A stretch of DNA of 64,000 bases from Neocallimastix lanati (nom. inval.). Taxonomy: Eukaryota; Neocallimastigomycota; Neocallimastigomycetes; Neocallimastigales; Neocallimastigaceae. The stretch covers positions 147,501 through 211,500 of the forward strand of contig JACVTC010000109.1 of assembly GCA_016946835.1 (NCBI GenBank), read 5' to 3'. The translations under genes were made by a program, and so were the position numbers. A model generated the notes under the pieces. It saw only the letters and a list, made by a program, of their open reading frames with translations. It was not told the origin of the DNA and searched no databases. Positions 52,226 to 64,000 of this stretch are shown piece after piece; position 1 is the stretch's first letter, and each line of letters starts with the position of its first letter.

Positions 52226-52272
52226 TTAATAATAATATTAATAATAATAATATTAATATTAATAATATTAAT
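51985..52272. repeat. (AAT)n with ATT interruptions in the copia fossil
   Basis: About 95 triplets, mostly AAT with regularly spaced ATT. In the element frame it is a poly-Asn/Ile linker between integrase and reverse transcriptase, followed by INFLDNNANRKRSLQEYEDL. Confidence 0.95.
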
Positions 52273-53942
52273 TTTTTAGATAACAATGCTAATAGAAAAA
52301 GAAGTCTTCAAGAATATGAAGACTTGGTTGATGATTCAGATATTTAAACATTAAATATAAAAAAAATAAATATTTACCAAAAAGTATAAATATTAATAAA
52401 AAACATCAAATCTTCAATATTATAACGCAATGTCCAAATACATATAATGAAGATATGAATTTAAAAGATTCGAAAGAATGGACCATAGCAATAAAAAATG
52501 AAGTTAATAATATGTATGATATAAATGTTATGATAGTGGTTGATATTAATAGTATTCCAAAAAAAAAATTCAAATATCATACATACTAGATGGATACTAG
52601 TAATTAAAATTGATAAAAGTGAAAAATGCAAGATTAGCTGCAAAAGGTTGTCAACAAAAGGAAGGTGAAGATTTTATTTCAACTAATTAATCTACAACAA
52701 AATCAGATAGTTTAAGAATCACCATCGTAATTGCATCAATAAATAAATGGAATTTAAAGCAATTTAGATATCAAAGCAGCATATTTAAATGATAATATTA
52801 ATGAAACTATTTATGTAAAAATTCCACTTGGCGATAAAAACTATAACAGCAACAAAGTATAGTTATAGTTATTGAAAAAAGTATCATATAATTTAAAGCA
52901 AGTTGGACGTATGTGGAATGATGAGATAACATATTATTTAAAATCCATTAGTTTCATTCAATATAAATTCGATAAATGTTTATTTGGAAAATATAGTATA
53001 GAAAATAAATTAATAGCTTTATTAACTCTATATGTAGATAATATACAAATTACTGGAGAAGATAATGAAATTAGATATATAAAAATTAAAGAGTTAAATA
53101 TGATGCCAGAAAAATTATTGGAATAAATATTCATAAGACAAAAGATAGTTAATAAAATTAATTAAGAAGATTATATAAATAAAATTATTAATTAATATAA
53201 TATGAATAAAACTAAAATTATAAAATATCCTTGCAGAAAAATATCAAATAAAGAAAGAATAAATGCAAAACCTGTTGATGTTGGAAAATATAAATCATTA
53301 TTAGGTTCACTCTTATTTATTGCTGTATAATCTTCAACCAGATATTTCATACCCAGTTAATCAAGCATCAAGAATTTGTGAACATCCAACAACAACTGAT
53401 TATAAAGCATCATTAATGATATTACAGTATTTGAAATCTACAATACATAAATCAATATACTATAATAAAAAAAAAAATAAGTTAGTAGGATTTTTCAGAT
53501 GATAACTATACTAATGACAAAGTTACTAAAAAATCATTTAGTGAATATATATATTTTATTGGGAAATAATCCAAATTCACGGAAGTCCTAAATTCAAAGA
53601 AATGTTAACTTTATCCACAACATAAGCTGAATTTGTTAGTCTTACTGAATGTGCAAAACATGAAATATGGTTAAAAAAAATTTTTATTCGAAGAAATAAC
53701 AACCAATAAAAAATGTTGTAATAAAAATAAAAGTAGATAATAAAACCTTAACCAAAACTAGTATCCAGAATTAGCATTAAAAAAATTTAATAGTATAATT
53801 TTTGATCTTCAAAAAAAAACCATAATTAAACGAATAAATTATAAAATTTATATATCTTTTTTTAAATAATAAAATCTAATAAAGACATAATGTCGGGGGG
53901 AATGATAAAATATAGTAATTAAAATTAAGCACATATTGCTTT

Positions 53943-53944
<2 letters not shown>

Positions 53945-53995
<51 letters not shown>

Positions 53996-54560
53996 AATAT
54001 TAAATACACATAATAATTAATATTTAGAAAAATGATTCTTCTTTATTAAATAAAATATATATTATAAAATATTAAACCTGAGCTTCATATTTTATCAAAA
54101 TCAATTAAATATGAATTACTAAAGTAGTTTTTAATTTTTTATTTTTTATTTTTTATTTTTTATTTTTTATTTTTTATTTTTTATTTTTTATTTTTTATTT
54201 TTTATTTTTTATTTTTTATTTTTTATTTTTTATTTTTTATTTTTTATTTTTTATTTTTTATTTTTTATTTTTTATTTTTTATTTTTTATTTTTTATTTTT
54301 TATTTTTTATTTTTTTTTTTTTTTTATTTTTTATTTTTTTTATTATTTTTTTATTTTTTTTATTATTTTTTTATTTTTTTTATTTTTTTTTTTATTTCTT
54401 TTATTTATTCTTTTTAATACTTTTTATTTATTATTTATTATTTTTTATTTTTTATTTTTTATTTTTTATTTTTTATTTTTTTTTTTTTTTATTTTTTTAT
54501 TTTTTTTATTTTTTTTTATTTCTTTTATTTATTCTTTTTAATACTTTTTTATTTATTTAC
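53945..54560. repeat. Poly-A run and (ATTTTTT)n satellite
   Basis: A pure A run at about 53949-53992. A long heptanucleotide ATTTTTT array covers about 54128-54310, with degenerate T-rich continuation to 54560 and a duplicated TTTCTTTTATTTATTCTTTTTAATAC word at about 54396 and 54519. Confidence 0.93.
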
Positions 54561-54759
54561 TTTTATTATTTTTAATAATAAGTACAAGTGAAAGAAAAAA
54601 ATAAAAAAAAAAAAAAAAAGGAGATTCGGTCGTAACAATGAAGAATAATTATATTATTATTTAGATATTTAGATATTAATATATTTAAATAGAAATAAAA
54701 AATAAATAAATAAATAAATAAATAAAAAAATCTAATTAAATATTAATATAATGGATTAA

Positions 54760-55540
54760 AGGATGTATCCTATCCACCATCAGGATGGAATCATTTACTG
54801 ATTCCTGAAATAAATAAAGGTTTTAATGGGATCATAATTAGTACTCTTAATTCTTAGGAATTTACTAACGTCAAACCAGTATGATCCATTAACATCTTTG
54901 AATTTAGTGATATTCTTTTTCTTAATTTTCTTGTTGAGCACCAGTGATTTTTTCGACCAAGAATTAATATGGCATGGAAGGGATGTGGTTTATGAGATCT
55001 TTGATTATACGTTTAGAATTTCTCCATTAACAAAAGCATTTTATTTGAAGAGAAGCAGAAAAGCCAGCAATTGGAAATACTTGAAGATCACAAGATAAGG
55101 CATAAACACTAACTATTAAGTTCCTTTTGATATAATTTTTAAATTTTTTTCTTCTTTTTTAGTGTTAAGATAATATTCCTTGTTCGAGGAATCAGAATCA
55201 ATACACCACAACAGTGCAGTGTTAATTAAAGATTGATTGTACATTCTTAGAATTGTTTTTGTTTGAACCTAAGAGTGAAGCAATATATAATGCTTTGCTA
55301 ATAATATAGGATTGAATAATAGATCTTTTAAAAGTTAATGAAACTCTATTATTGGATAAAAAACTAGTAAAAGAAAATAAGGATTTTCTAACTTTAGTAT
55401 TCATATAAGTGTTAATAGGCTCAAGGGAAAGATCATTACTGAAGGGTATACCTAAGTAAATATACACAGATTCTTTAGGGATAGAATACATACCAAGGTG
55501 AAATGTCGGTTCTTCATAACCAGGATATTATTATTATTAT
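54760..55540 (-). mobile_element. LINE (non-LTR retrotransposon) fragment, C-terminal part of reverse transcriptase and tail
   Basis: On the minus strand from 55491 an 89-residue frame reads YIYLGIPFSNDLSLEPINTY, KVRKSLFSFTSFLSNNRV, FKRSIIQSYIISKALYIASL. This is the typical YLGI...K..L....L.......K..LI...I.....Y block just after the palm of LINE reverse transcriptases. It continues as LLWCIDSDSSNKEYY near 55170. Further on come VNGSYWFDVSKFLRIKSTNY (about 54830-54895) and similar tail words. Only the 3' third of the ORF is present. At least several frame interruptions lie between 55220 and 54780. The plus-strand frame at 54898-55098 is an antisense shadow. Confidence 0.75.
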
Positions 55541-55776
55541 TATTTATTATCTTGTTATGTTTCAATATATAACTATTACGTTTCTATAACATCACAAAAA
55601 AATATTTTAATATGTAAATATATTGAAAAAAAATAAAAAAAAAAAAAAAAATTATGTATTAATAGGAATATATATATAAATTTTTAAAATAGATGAATAG
55701 AATAAAAAAATGGAATAAAAATTTTATTTTATATTTAAATATATTTACACACACATATATATATATTTTCATATAA

Positions 55777-55809
<33 letters not shown>

Positions 55810-55949
55810 AAAAAATAAAATAAAATAAAATAAAATATGAATTGTATATGGTAGTTTTTTATTTTTTATATTTTATTTATTTATTCATTTTAATACTAAT
55901 TTATTTACTTTTAGTATTTTAAATAATAAATTTGAGTTTAAAATGTTTC

Positions 55950-55983
<34 letters not shown>

Positions 55984-56114
55984 TAGATATATATTTATTT
56001 TTAATAATTTAATTTTATGAATGGATTAATTTAATAAAAAGTTGATCTTTTTAAATATTATAACAATGAATTTTAAAATTAATTAATTTTCTTTTTTTTT
56101 TTTATTTTTATTTT

Positions 56115-56165
<51 letters not shown>

Positions 56166-56229
56166 TTTTATTTTTATTTTTCTTTAATATCTTCTTCTTT
56201 TACATACATATATATATATCTAATTTCCT
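55541..56229. other. 3' flank of the PDI gene
   Basis: Low-complexity AT with poly-A (55781-55806) and poly-T (55950-55975, 56119-56160) runs. No gene seen. Confidence 0.65.
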
Positions 56230-57190
56230 CTATAATTCTTCATGTGCTTTAGCAGCTGTAGCTTCTGGAGCATCAGTTGTAGTAATAGCTGGAATATCTG
56301 TTGTTGAAACTGGCTTTGGTGGAATTTTACCTTCCTTAATGGCTTCTTTTTCAAGTTCAATGGCTTCATTAGCACTACTTCTGAAAACTTCTAATATATT
56401 CAATCTAATCTTAAAATCATCATAGAATTGTTCTTCTACCTTAAACTTTTGAAGAATCTTTTTAACACGTTCATATTCCTTGAAGATAAAATCTCTACCA
56501 TTTTTTTCAATTTTTTCAACCATTTTAAAGTAGAATTGAGTAGAACTTTTTTTTTTTTTTAATATATATTTATAAATTTTTAAAATATTTAATATTATAA
56601 ATATTTCAATTTATATATACATAAATATAATTAATGAAAAATATTATTAGTGTCATTATTAAAATTAAAGAAAATTATTATAATTATTATTATTAATATT
56701 ATTTTTAAAAAACAAATAAATAAATATTGGATATATACCGATCCTTTTTATCTATAGAGAATCTACGAATAAAGTTTCTTAAATCACTTTTTTCGACAGG
56801 GTGATCAGTTAAAATATATTTTCTAACTAATTTATCAATTTCTGGATCTCTACCAGCCTATTATATATATATATATATATATGTATACATAAGTTTTTAT
56901 AAAAGAATTTAATATAAATTTTTTTTTTAAATTTTATGTTAAAAAAAAAAAAAAGCTTTATAAATAATATAATATAAATTTATTTTAAATTTCATTTTAA
57001 TATATTATATAATGATTTTTTTAATATTTACAGAGTTATTTAAACCACCACCTGGAACACGATGAGTACCACACTTATCATTTAAGAATCTAACAAAGGA
57101 CTAGATTTTAAATTTTATGATATATATGTATATAATTAATTATGATATTCATTTATATTTATATATATATAAATATAATATTTATTCTAT

Positions 57191-57229
<39 letters not shown>

Positions 57230-57390
57230 GTTTAAATATTTACTAATTCATCACGACCTGAAGTGTAAGGGATTGGAGATTCTCTAGACTTGTAAGCTTC
57301 AAAGAAATAAACAGTCTAGTATGGGAAGATAAATATAATAATAATAATAATAATAATAATATATTTAATCAATTATACTTATTATCTATC

Positions 57391-57428
<38 letters not shown>

Positions 57429-57809
57429 ATGTCACTTACTGGAAAACCTTCAATATTATATCTATATATAAATATATATAGATTTATTTATTAAAAAGTT
57501 TAATATATTATATAAATAGATTCATTAATATTTTAAAAATTTTATTAATATTATATACATTTTTTATTGATAGAAAAAATAATAATATTATTATTATATG
57601 AATATATTGAAAATAAATTTTAAATTTTTTTTTTATATACCTTGAACTTAAAATTTTGTTAGCTTCAGCATCGACTCTAGCAATAACAACATTCTTTTCT
57701 TTATGGAAAGTATTGGCAACTTTTTCATAAATTGGAGCTAATTTCTTACAATGACCACACCATGGTGCATAAAATTCAACCTAGATTTATTTTTATTATC
57801 ATGTTTATA

Positions 57810-57849
<40 letters not shown>

Positions 57850-58990
57850 TTATATATTTATATATAATAATATATAAAATATAAATATAAATATAAATAT
57901 ATATATAATGTAATATAATAAACATTACGAATAAATACCATAACATGCTTATCACCGATAACTCTATCGAAACTGCTTTCATCAAGATCGACAACAAAAT
58001 TTGGTACTTTTTTTTGTTTACCGACAAGACCAGTTTTATCATCAATAAAACTAATAAAATCGTCTAAAACAGGTACCTTAGTAAATTCAATACCTTCCTT
58101 TGAGGATGATTCATATAATTTTATAGTCTATTTATTTATTTATTTATTTTTTTAGGTTTAGGTATTTTTGGTTTGTTTTAGTTTAGTTGGTTGGTTGGTT
58201 AATTAATATATATATATATATATATATAATAAATACAATATTAAATAAAAATAGAAATATATGGTGAAAAAAAATTATTATTAGTTATTAAATATAAACA
58301 AAATAAAAATTTTTATTGTGTTTTTTTTTTTTTTTTGATATATTATTATCAGAGTAAATATAGTAAAAACATATGGCAACTTAACTGGATATTTTTTAAT
58401 TCCTTCGGCCTTTCCAATATCTTTGTACTTATCAGCATCAATTCTAGCAATAATAATTTTATCATTAACATGCTCATAAGCATCAGCAAGAGCTTCATAA
58501 GTTTGTGCTAAATCCTAATTGTTTTAATTATTATAAATTTTATAATAAGTTATTATATATTTTATCAACATTATTACATAAAAATTTTTTTTATTATGCT
58601 ATATTAATTATATCATATTTTATATTATTATTTTTTTTTCTAATATAATTTACAATTATTGAATCTTACTCTACACTGACTGCTCCAGGGAGCACAAAAT
58701 TGTACGAAAATTGGTACTTCTCCGCCAACTAACTATTAATTAAGAATAATAAAAATATTTAATCCCATTAATATTGTTGGAAATAAATGTTTTATTATAA
58801 TAAATTTGTATATTTCCATTTTCGAATTATATTGTATTATATTTTTTATTATATGGTTTATATTAATTAAATATATATAAAATTATATTATTACTTCATT
58901 AAACTTTATATCGTCAAGTTCTACTAATTTAGAAGAGACAAAGCCCAAACAATAAGCCAATAAAACTAAAAATGAGATTATTCTAAACAT
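56230..58990 (-). CDS. ER protein disulfide isomerase, two thioredoxin domains plus ERp29-type C-terminal domain
   Basis: ER-lumen oxidoreductase/chaperone. Ten exons, 58895-58990, 58670-58732, 58386-58514, 57939-58127, 57641-57780, 57440-57461, 57244-57315, 57032-57100, 56739-56857, 56230-56545, give 404 residues in frame. Signal peptide at 1-20 ([20 protein letters not shown]). The first thioredoxin domain has [12 protein letters not shown] (residues 42-53), so the CxxC is SSQC and the nucleophilic Cys is missing; an extra Cys sits at 45. The second domain has the canonical [12 protein letters not shown] (C167, C170) and a cis-Pro context in NIEGFP. The helical D (ERp29-like) domain spans about 285-375, and the tail ends HEEL, an ER-retrieval variant. 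Architecture matches PDI-D/ERp38-like proteins. Exon 6 is a 22-nt microexon. A decayed partial duplicate lies at 49281-49905. Divergent from the ubiquilin gene. Confidence 0.94.
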
Positions 58991-59965
58991 TTCTAAGATT
59001 TTATTCTATAATTCACAAAATAAATAAGGTAAAATAAAATTAATAATTAAAAAAAATGATATGTATTATATTTAAAATTATTTATAAATAATTAATTAAA
59101 TATTAATAAGCTTTTTTTCTTTTTTAATAAAAAAAAAAAAAAAAAAAAAAAAAACATATATTTAAAAGTTTTCTTGTTTATAAATGATTGTTAAAATAAT
59201 ATAAATATTATTTTGAACTATATTTAAAGAACATAGTGTATATAATAATAAATTTAAAAACAAAATTTATATTTAAAATCTATATACCTTCAATTTTCTT
59301 TTTTACTCTTTTTTTTTTTTTTTTTTTTTTTTGTGAAAAATAATTTTAAAATAAATTCTATTTATTTTATTCAAGTTTTTTTAAAAAAAAAATTAAGAAG
59401 AGGATATTACACCTTATATATATATATTTTCTTGAATAAAAATAAAAAAAAAAAAAATTATTTAAAAATATTAAATCTTTTTTTATATAATTTTTTTTTT
59501 ATATAATTTTTTTTTATATAATTTTTTTAGTATCAAATATAAAAATTTTTAAATCTTATTTATAGTAAATAATATTACTACTGTTTTACCTATAAAAAAT
59601 TTATAAAATGTTTAATATAAATTTAATACTATATAAAATGTTTAATACTATATTTTTATTACCACGTTTTATAAAACTGTGAAAAATGCAAAAATATTTT
59701 ATCTAATATGAATGGAATATTACAACTTAATACTACTTTGTATATTGTTATTATTTATTCTTTACTATTTATTATTATTACAGTTACTATTGTTGATATT
59801 TTAATATATCCCAACTGTTAATAAATAAAAGAAAAATATAATACAAAGATTGTATTTATAATTATATTATTATATTATAATAAAATAATAAAAATAATGC
59901 ATAAATAATATAATGAATAATAATAAATTATGGTAATAATAATTTTTTTATAATAAAAATTAAAA

Positions 59966-59996
<31 letters not shown>

Positions 59997-61597
59997 ATAT
60001 ATAAACGAACATTTAAAAGTTCTATTAGAATAACATATTGAAAATTTATAAATGAAGATCATAAACCATATTAAATATTTAAATATATTTAAAATGATCA
60101 AGGTTTTAACCAATTATTACTCGTAAAACATTTGACCTAATAAATAAATAAATAAATAATAAATAATAAATAATAAATAATAAATAATAAATAATAAATA
60201 ATAAATAATTAATAATAAATAATAAATAATATATAATAAATAATATATAATAAATAATATATAATAAATAATAAATAATAAATAATAAATAATAAATAAT
60301 AAATAATATATAATAAATAATAAATAATTGAATAATATATAATAAATAATAAATAATAAATTACTATTATTTATATATTATTATAATTAATAATATTTAA
60401 TCGATAATTGAAAAATAAAAAACTAATTAATAGAAATATTGAATATTTTTTTGAACTTTTTCTTTTTTATATAGTTTAAAAATATTAAAGTACTATATAA
60501 AAATAATTTAGTGAAAATGAAATTCATATATCAAAAATACTTCAGAGAATTAATAATTTTTATGTTTATGCTCATATTAACATTGCATTTGGTCATCCTT
60601 TTAATTAATATTGATTAAAGTTTATAATAAATATTAAATAACAATTTCATTGACTGAAGTAAGTTTCCAGTTTAATCAGATTAAAACTAACCCTAATATA
60701 TATAATTATATGTTTTTTTTTTTATTTCTTTTTTTTTCTATTAAATATTAAAATTAAAAAATTAATTTATTGAAGCTCATAAATAAGAATATTGAAGCAA
60801 TAATTACATATTTATTTTAATTAATAATAATTATTAATATTTTAATTTTAATTATTAATAATTATTAATAATTAAAATATACATAAATATTTTTTAAAAT
60901 AATAAAGATTTAATAAATTAATAATTTTTTTTAATAACTTTATTTTCTTTTATTATTATTTTTATTTGAACCTCTTTTTATTTTATTATTATTATTATTT
61001 TTTTAATATTATGCTAAAAAAAAAGAGGTAAAGATAGTTGAATTGTATGTTGTATATTAATAATAATATTAGTGGCAAATATAAATTAGAATAGAGTAGA
61101 ATTTTCTTTTTTCTTTTCTTTTGTTATAATATATATTTTAATATTTTTTTTTCTCTTGGATATAAAAATTATTTCTTTTCTTAAATTTCTTTTATTGTTT
61201 TTATTTTATTAGAAAAATAGTAGTATATTTATATACAAATAATTGATAAGAAAAGTAAGTCAATATATATATACTTAATTAGTCTATTCATTTTCTTATA
61301 TCTAATAAATATTATAATATTTCTAATTATTTATTTTCCAATTATTTTTACATTCGAACATTAGAACATTAATATAATTATATAAAAACTAACAAATTAA
61401 TAAAATAATAATTAAATCGAAAATAATCAAAATACTTGTATCAAAAAAAAAAAAAAAACCAAAAATAAACCAATAAATACAAAAACTATACAACAAAAAA
61501 TTAATACTTGCATTTCATTAAAATTTCAAAATATTATTTAATATATATAACATATAACTATCTTTTGTGATAATTTAACCATTTAATAGTTTTTAAA
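58991..61597. other. Divergent intergenic region between PDI and ubiquilin
   Basis: 2.6 kb without a supported gene. It must hold both promoters. Contains poly-A at 59131-59154, poly-T at 59310-59332, (TAAA)n at 59966-59998, and an (AAATAAT)n array with ATATAAT variants at 60138-60362. The last 250 bases before the ubiquilin ATG are C/A-rich relative to the rest (ACCAAAAATAAACCAATAAA), typical of a leader. Confidence 0.65.
60138..60362. repeat. (AAATAAT)n heptanucleotide array
   Basis: About 30 heptamers AAATAAT with interspersed ATATAAT variants at regular spacing. Non-coding, in the PDI-ubiquilin spacer. Confidence 0.9.
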
Positions 61598-62308
61598 ATG
61601 GCAGAAGAATATACTATTAATATTACGTGTTCTAATGACAAGAAGTTAACAGTATCTTTAAAACCAACTGATACTATTTCAATTTTAAAACAAAAAATTA
61701 CTGAACAATTAAGTTCAATTGGTATTCCTTTAGAACCAGACCAACAAACATTAATTTATGCTGGAAAAGTTTTGAAGGATAATAATGAAACTATTGAAAA
61801 TACAAGGATTAAAAATGGTAATACCATTCATATGGTAAGAACTAAAAAGCCACAACCAAAACCTGCTGAAACGACTACAACTACTACAACTACTACAACT
61901 TCTAATGCAACTTCTAGTACAACTTCTACTCCTACTCCAACTACTCAGACTCCGGCTTCTTCACAGCCATCACCACTGACCGGTAATTCATTTGGACAAG
62001 GTGATAGTACAGCTAACCCATTTGCACAACATGGTTTTAACTCTGAATTTGCTTCTGTTATGAATAATCAAACTCAAAATTCTGCAAATTCATTTAGTGG
62101 TAATTTACCAACACTTGGTTCTAATATGTTAAACTCTATACTTAATAATCCAGCTATATTAAATATGTTATCATCAATGTTCCAAAATCGACAAATAATG
62201 GATATGATATTTAGTTCCTCTTCACAATTAGCTGCTCTCAATACTCCAGAATTCCGTAATGCAATTAGTCAAATGATGAGTAATCCAGGTAATTATATAT
62301 AGTTATGT

Positions 62309-62347
<39 letters not shown>

Positions 62348-62425
62348 GTATATATATATAAATTCCTTTTTATATTGTATAAAAAATATATTATAATAAT
62401 TTGTAATATAGACGAAAATTATATA

Positions 62426-62468
<43 letters not shown>

Positions 62469-63596
62469 TAAATATATTTTCATTACTAAATCAAATTTAT
62501 ATTTTAAACTTTAAAAATATAGAAATTATAAGAAGTATTCTTCAAATAGGTAATATGTTTGGTAATATGTTTGGTGGAGCTGGTGCAGGTACCGGCGCAG
62601 GAGCTGCTAATCCATTTGGGCAATTCCAAACTCCAGCAACTAATACTGCATCAACAACAGATAGTAATACTAATAGTAATACTAATTCACAAACTGGTAC
62701 GACTCCAGCTACTCCTCAAATGCCAGATATATCTGCTTTACTTGGTATGGTAGGTAGAATGCTAGCAACGGGAATGGGTACGCCAAACACGAATGCCAGT
62801 ACAAGTGCAGGAGCTGCTAATCCATTTGGACAATTTCAAACCCCAGCAACTAATACTGCATCAACACCAGATGGTAATTATAATAGTATTGCTAATTCAC
62901 AAACTGGTACGACTCCAGCTACTAATACTGCATCAACACCAGGTAGTAATACTAATAGTAATGTTAATTCACAAACTGGTACGACTTCAGCTACTCCTCA
63001 AATGCCAGATATATCTGCTTTACTTGGTATAGTAGGTAGAATGCTAGCAACGGGAATGGGTACGCCAAGCGCGAATACCAGTACAAGTACAGGAGCTGCT
63101 AATACATTTGGACAATTTCAAACATCAGCTACTAATAATGCATCAACACCAGGTAGTAATACTAATAGTAATGCTAATTCACAAACTGGTACGACTCCAG
63201 CTACTCCTCAAATGGCAGGTATACCTGCTTTACTCGGTATGGTAGGTAGAATGCTAGTAACGGGAATGGGTATGCCAGGCACAAATGCCGGTACTGGTGC
63301 TGCTGGCACTAATAATGCTGCCAATCAACAACCACAAGAAATTAGATATAGTACTCAATTAGCTCAATTACAAGATATGGGTTTCTATGATTCTGCTCAA
63401 AATATTCGTGCTCTTACTCTAACGGGTGGTCGTGTTGAAGCTGCTGTTGAATGGGTAAGTTTATATATGAAATATATATATAAATTAAATATATACCAAA
63501 AAAAATATAAATATATTAATATTTAAAACTAATTTTTAATTTAAAATATTATATATATTAATATTATAATAATAGTTATTAAATAATCCATTATGA
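61598..63596 (+). CDS. Ubiquilin/Dsk2-type UBL-UBA shuttle protein
   Basis: Carries ubiquitinated proteins to the proteasome, the UBL domain binding the proteasome and the UBA domain binding ubiquitin. Exons 61598-62288, 62550-63454 and 63576-63596 give 538 residues. UBL at about 3-76 (INITCSNDKKLTVSLKP, QQTLIYAGKVLKD, IKNGNTIHMVR). Thr-rich linker with ten Thr at about 92-101. STI1-like helices near 150-230 (LNSILNNPAILNMLSSMF, FRNAISQMMSNPG). Then the (NMFG)2 and Gly/Ala segment, three 70-residue repeats each containing an MPDISALLGMVGRMLATGMG-type helix, and a C-terminal UBA (YSTQLAQLQDMGFYDSAQNI, TGGRVEAAVEW|LLNNPL-stop). Intron 1 holds a long poly-T and an (ATT)n. The last exon is only 21 nt and exists in a second, tandem version downstream. 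First ATG chosen; the UBL starts at residue 4. Confidence 0.95.
62600..63301 (+). repeat. In-frame 210-bp (70-residue) tandem repeats in ubiquilin
   Basis: Repeat starts (GGAGCTGCTAA) lie at 62600, 62810 and 63092. Units 1 and 3 are 210 bp. Unit 2 is 282 bp because a 72-bp sub-unit (ACTAATACTGCATCAACACC to ACTGGTACGAC) is duplicated within it. Each unit carries GAANPFGQFQTPATNTAST, SQTGTTPATPQMPDISALLG and VGRMLATGMGTP. Confidence 0.96.
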
Positions 63597-63996
63597 GCAT
63601 TAAGATAAATTAAAAAAAATTATATATTAATAAAAAAGGACGATTAAATAACCAATCTATCTAGTTTAATTTAAACAAATTATTATTATTATTTTATTTT
63701 TTTTTTCAATAGGAAAACATTATAATGTGATTTATTTATAATAATTGATAAATAATAATAATAATAATAATAATAATATAAAATATAAAATATAATTATA
63801 TTATAATAATAGTTATTAAATAATCTATTATAAGCATTAAAATTAAAGAAAAAAAAGAAAATATATATATATATATTAATAAAAAAGGACGATTAAATAG
63901 CCAAACTATCTAGTTAAATTTAAACAAATTATCATTTTTTTTTTTTTTCAATGGGAAATCATTATGATATGATTTATAATAATTGATAAATGCTAC
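63571..63996 (+). repeat. Tandem duplication of the ubiquilin terminal exon and 3' flank
   Basis: 63571-63757 and 63806-63996 are diverged direct copies: AATAGTTATTAAATAATC(C/T)ATTAT, AAAAAAGGACGATTAAATA(A/G)CCAA, CTATCTAGTT, CAAT(A/G)GGAAA, and TTTATAATAATTGATAAAT. Both retain the acceptor AATAG. The first copy encodes LLNNPL-stop(TGA), the second LLNNLL-stop(TAA). Confidence 0.92.
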
Positions 63997-64000
63997 TACT

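Noticed and set aside
51984-52286. Poly-Leu frame on the minus strand
   Set aside because: Antisense reading of the second (AAT)n tract of the copia fossil.
54898-55098. 66-residue plus-strand ORF
   Set aside because: Antisense of the LINE tail whose readable direction is minus.
62559-63032. Two Leu/Val/Gln-rich ORFs within the ubiquilin gene
   Set aside because: Out-of-frame shadows of the ubiquilin repeat array.

Overview
The window is an extremely AT-rich stretch of a eukaryotic nuclear genome. Genes have many tiny GT-AG introns, and there are long homopolymer, (AAT)n, (TAAA)n and (TAAAA)n runs and dense transposon debris. An anaerobic gut fungus (Neocallimastigomycota) fits best. Reasons: the base composition; chromodomain-type Ty3/gypsy and many Ty1/copia relics; a secreted bacterial-type SH3b/cysteine-amidase-like gene; and a glycosyltransferase-like protein carrying a farnesoic-acid-methyltransferase-type lectin domain. 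The assignment is inference; other AT-rich protists are not excluded by sequence alone.

Layout. 1-9391 holds two host genes on the minus strand. The first is a CLC chloride channel/antiporter, 11 exons visible and running off the left edge. The second is COG2 of the conserved oligomeric Golgi complex, 17 exons and 800 codons when spliced. From 9392 to 18900 there is a large (TAAAA)n satellite, an intact Mutator-like (MULE) transposase ORF with a decayed sister copy in inverted orientation, short TIR elements and a gypsy integrase-end fossil. 19124-26400 holds a secreted SH3b/amidase-like gene broken by a solo LTR, then a copia element overwritten by four further LTR insertions, most with clean 5-bp target duplications. 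A 454-aa glycosyltransferase-like gene sits alone at 29287-30651. 31641-40184 is again transposon debris (LINE end, TIR elements, two copia fossils, solo LTRs). 40185-45893 is mostly featureless AT sequence with a weak inverted duplication.

45894-63596 returns to host genes. These are transaldolase (3 exons), a decayed paralogue of a protein disulfide isomerase, a copia fossil, a LINE fragment, an intact ER protein disulfide isomerase (10 exons, HEEL tail), and divergently from it a ubiquilin/Dsk2-type UBL-UBA shuttle factor (3 exons) with a 70-residue repeat array and a tandemly duplicated terminal exon.

The host genes are housekeeping (Golgi tethering, ion transport, pentose phosphate pathway, ER folding, proteasome delivery) and do not form an operon or pathway cluster. 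The parts most worth a second look are: the open MULE transposase with Lys at the third catalytic position while its dead sister keeps Glu; splice acceptors preceded by long poly(A) instead of a pyrimidine tract; the PDI with a mutated first active site; the ubiquilin terminal-exon duplication; and the dated stack of nested LTRs. Exon borders were assigned by eye from reading frame, GT-AG signals and family similarity; all spliced frames close exactly.
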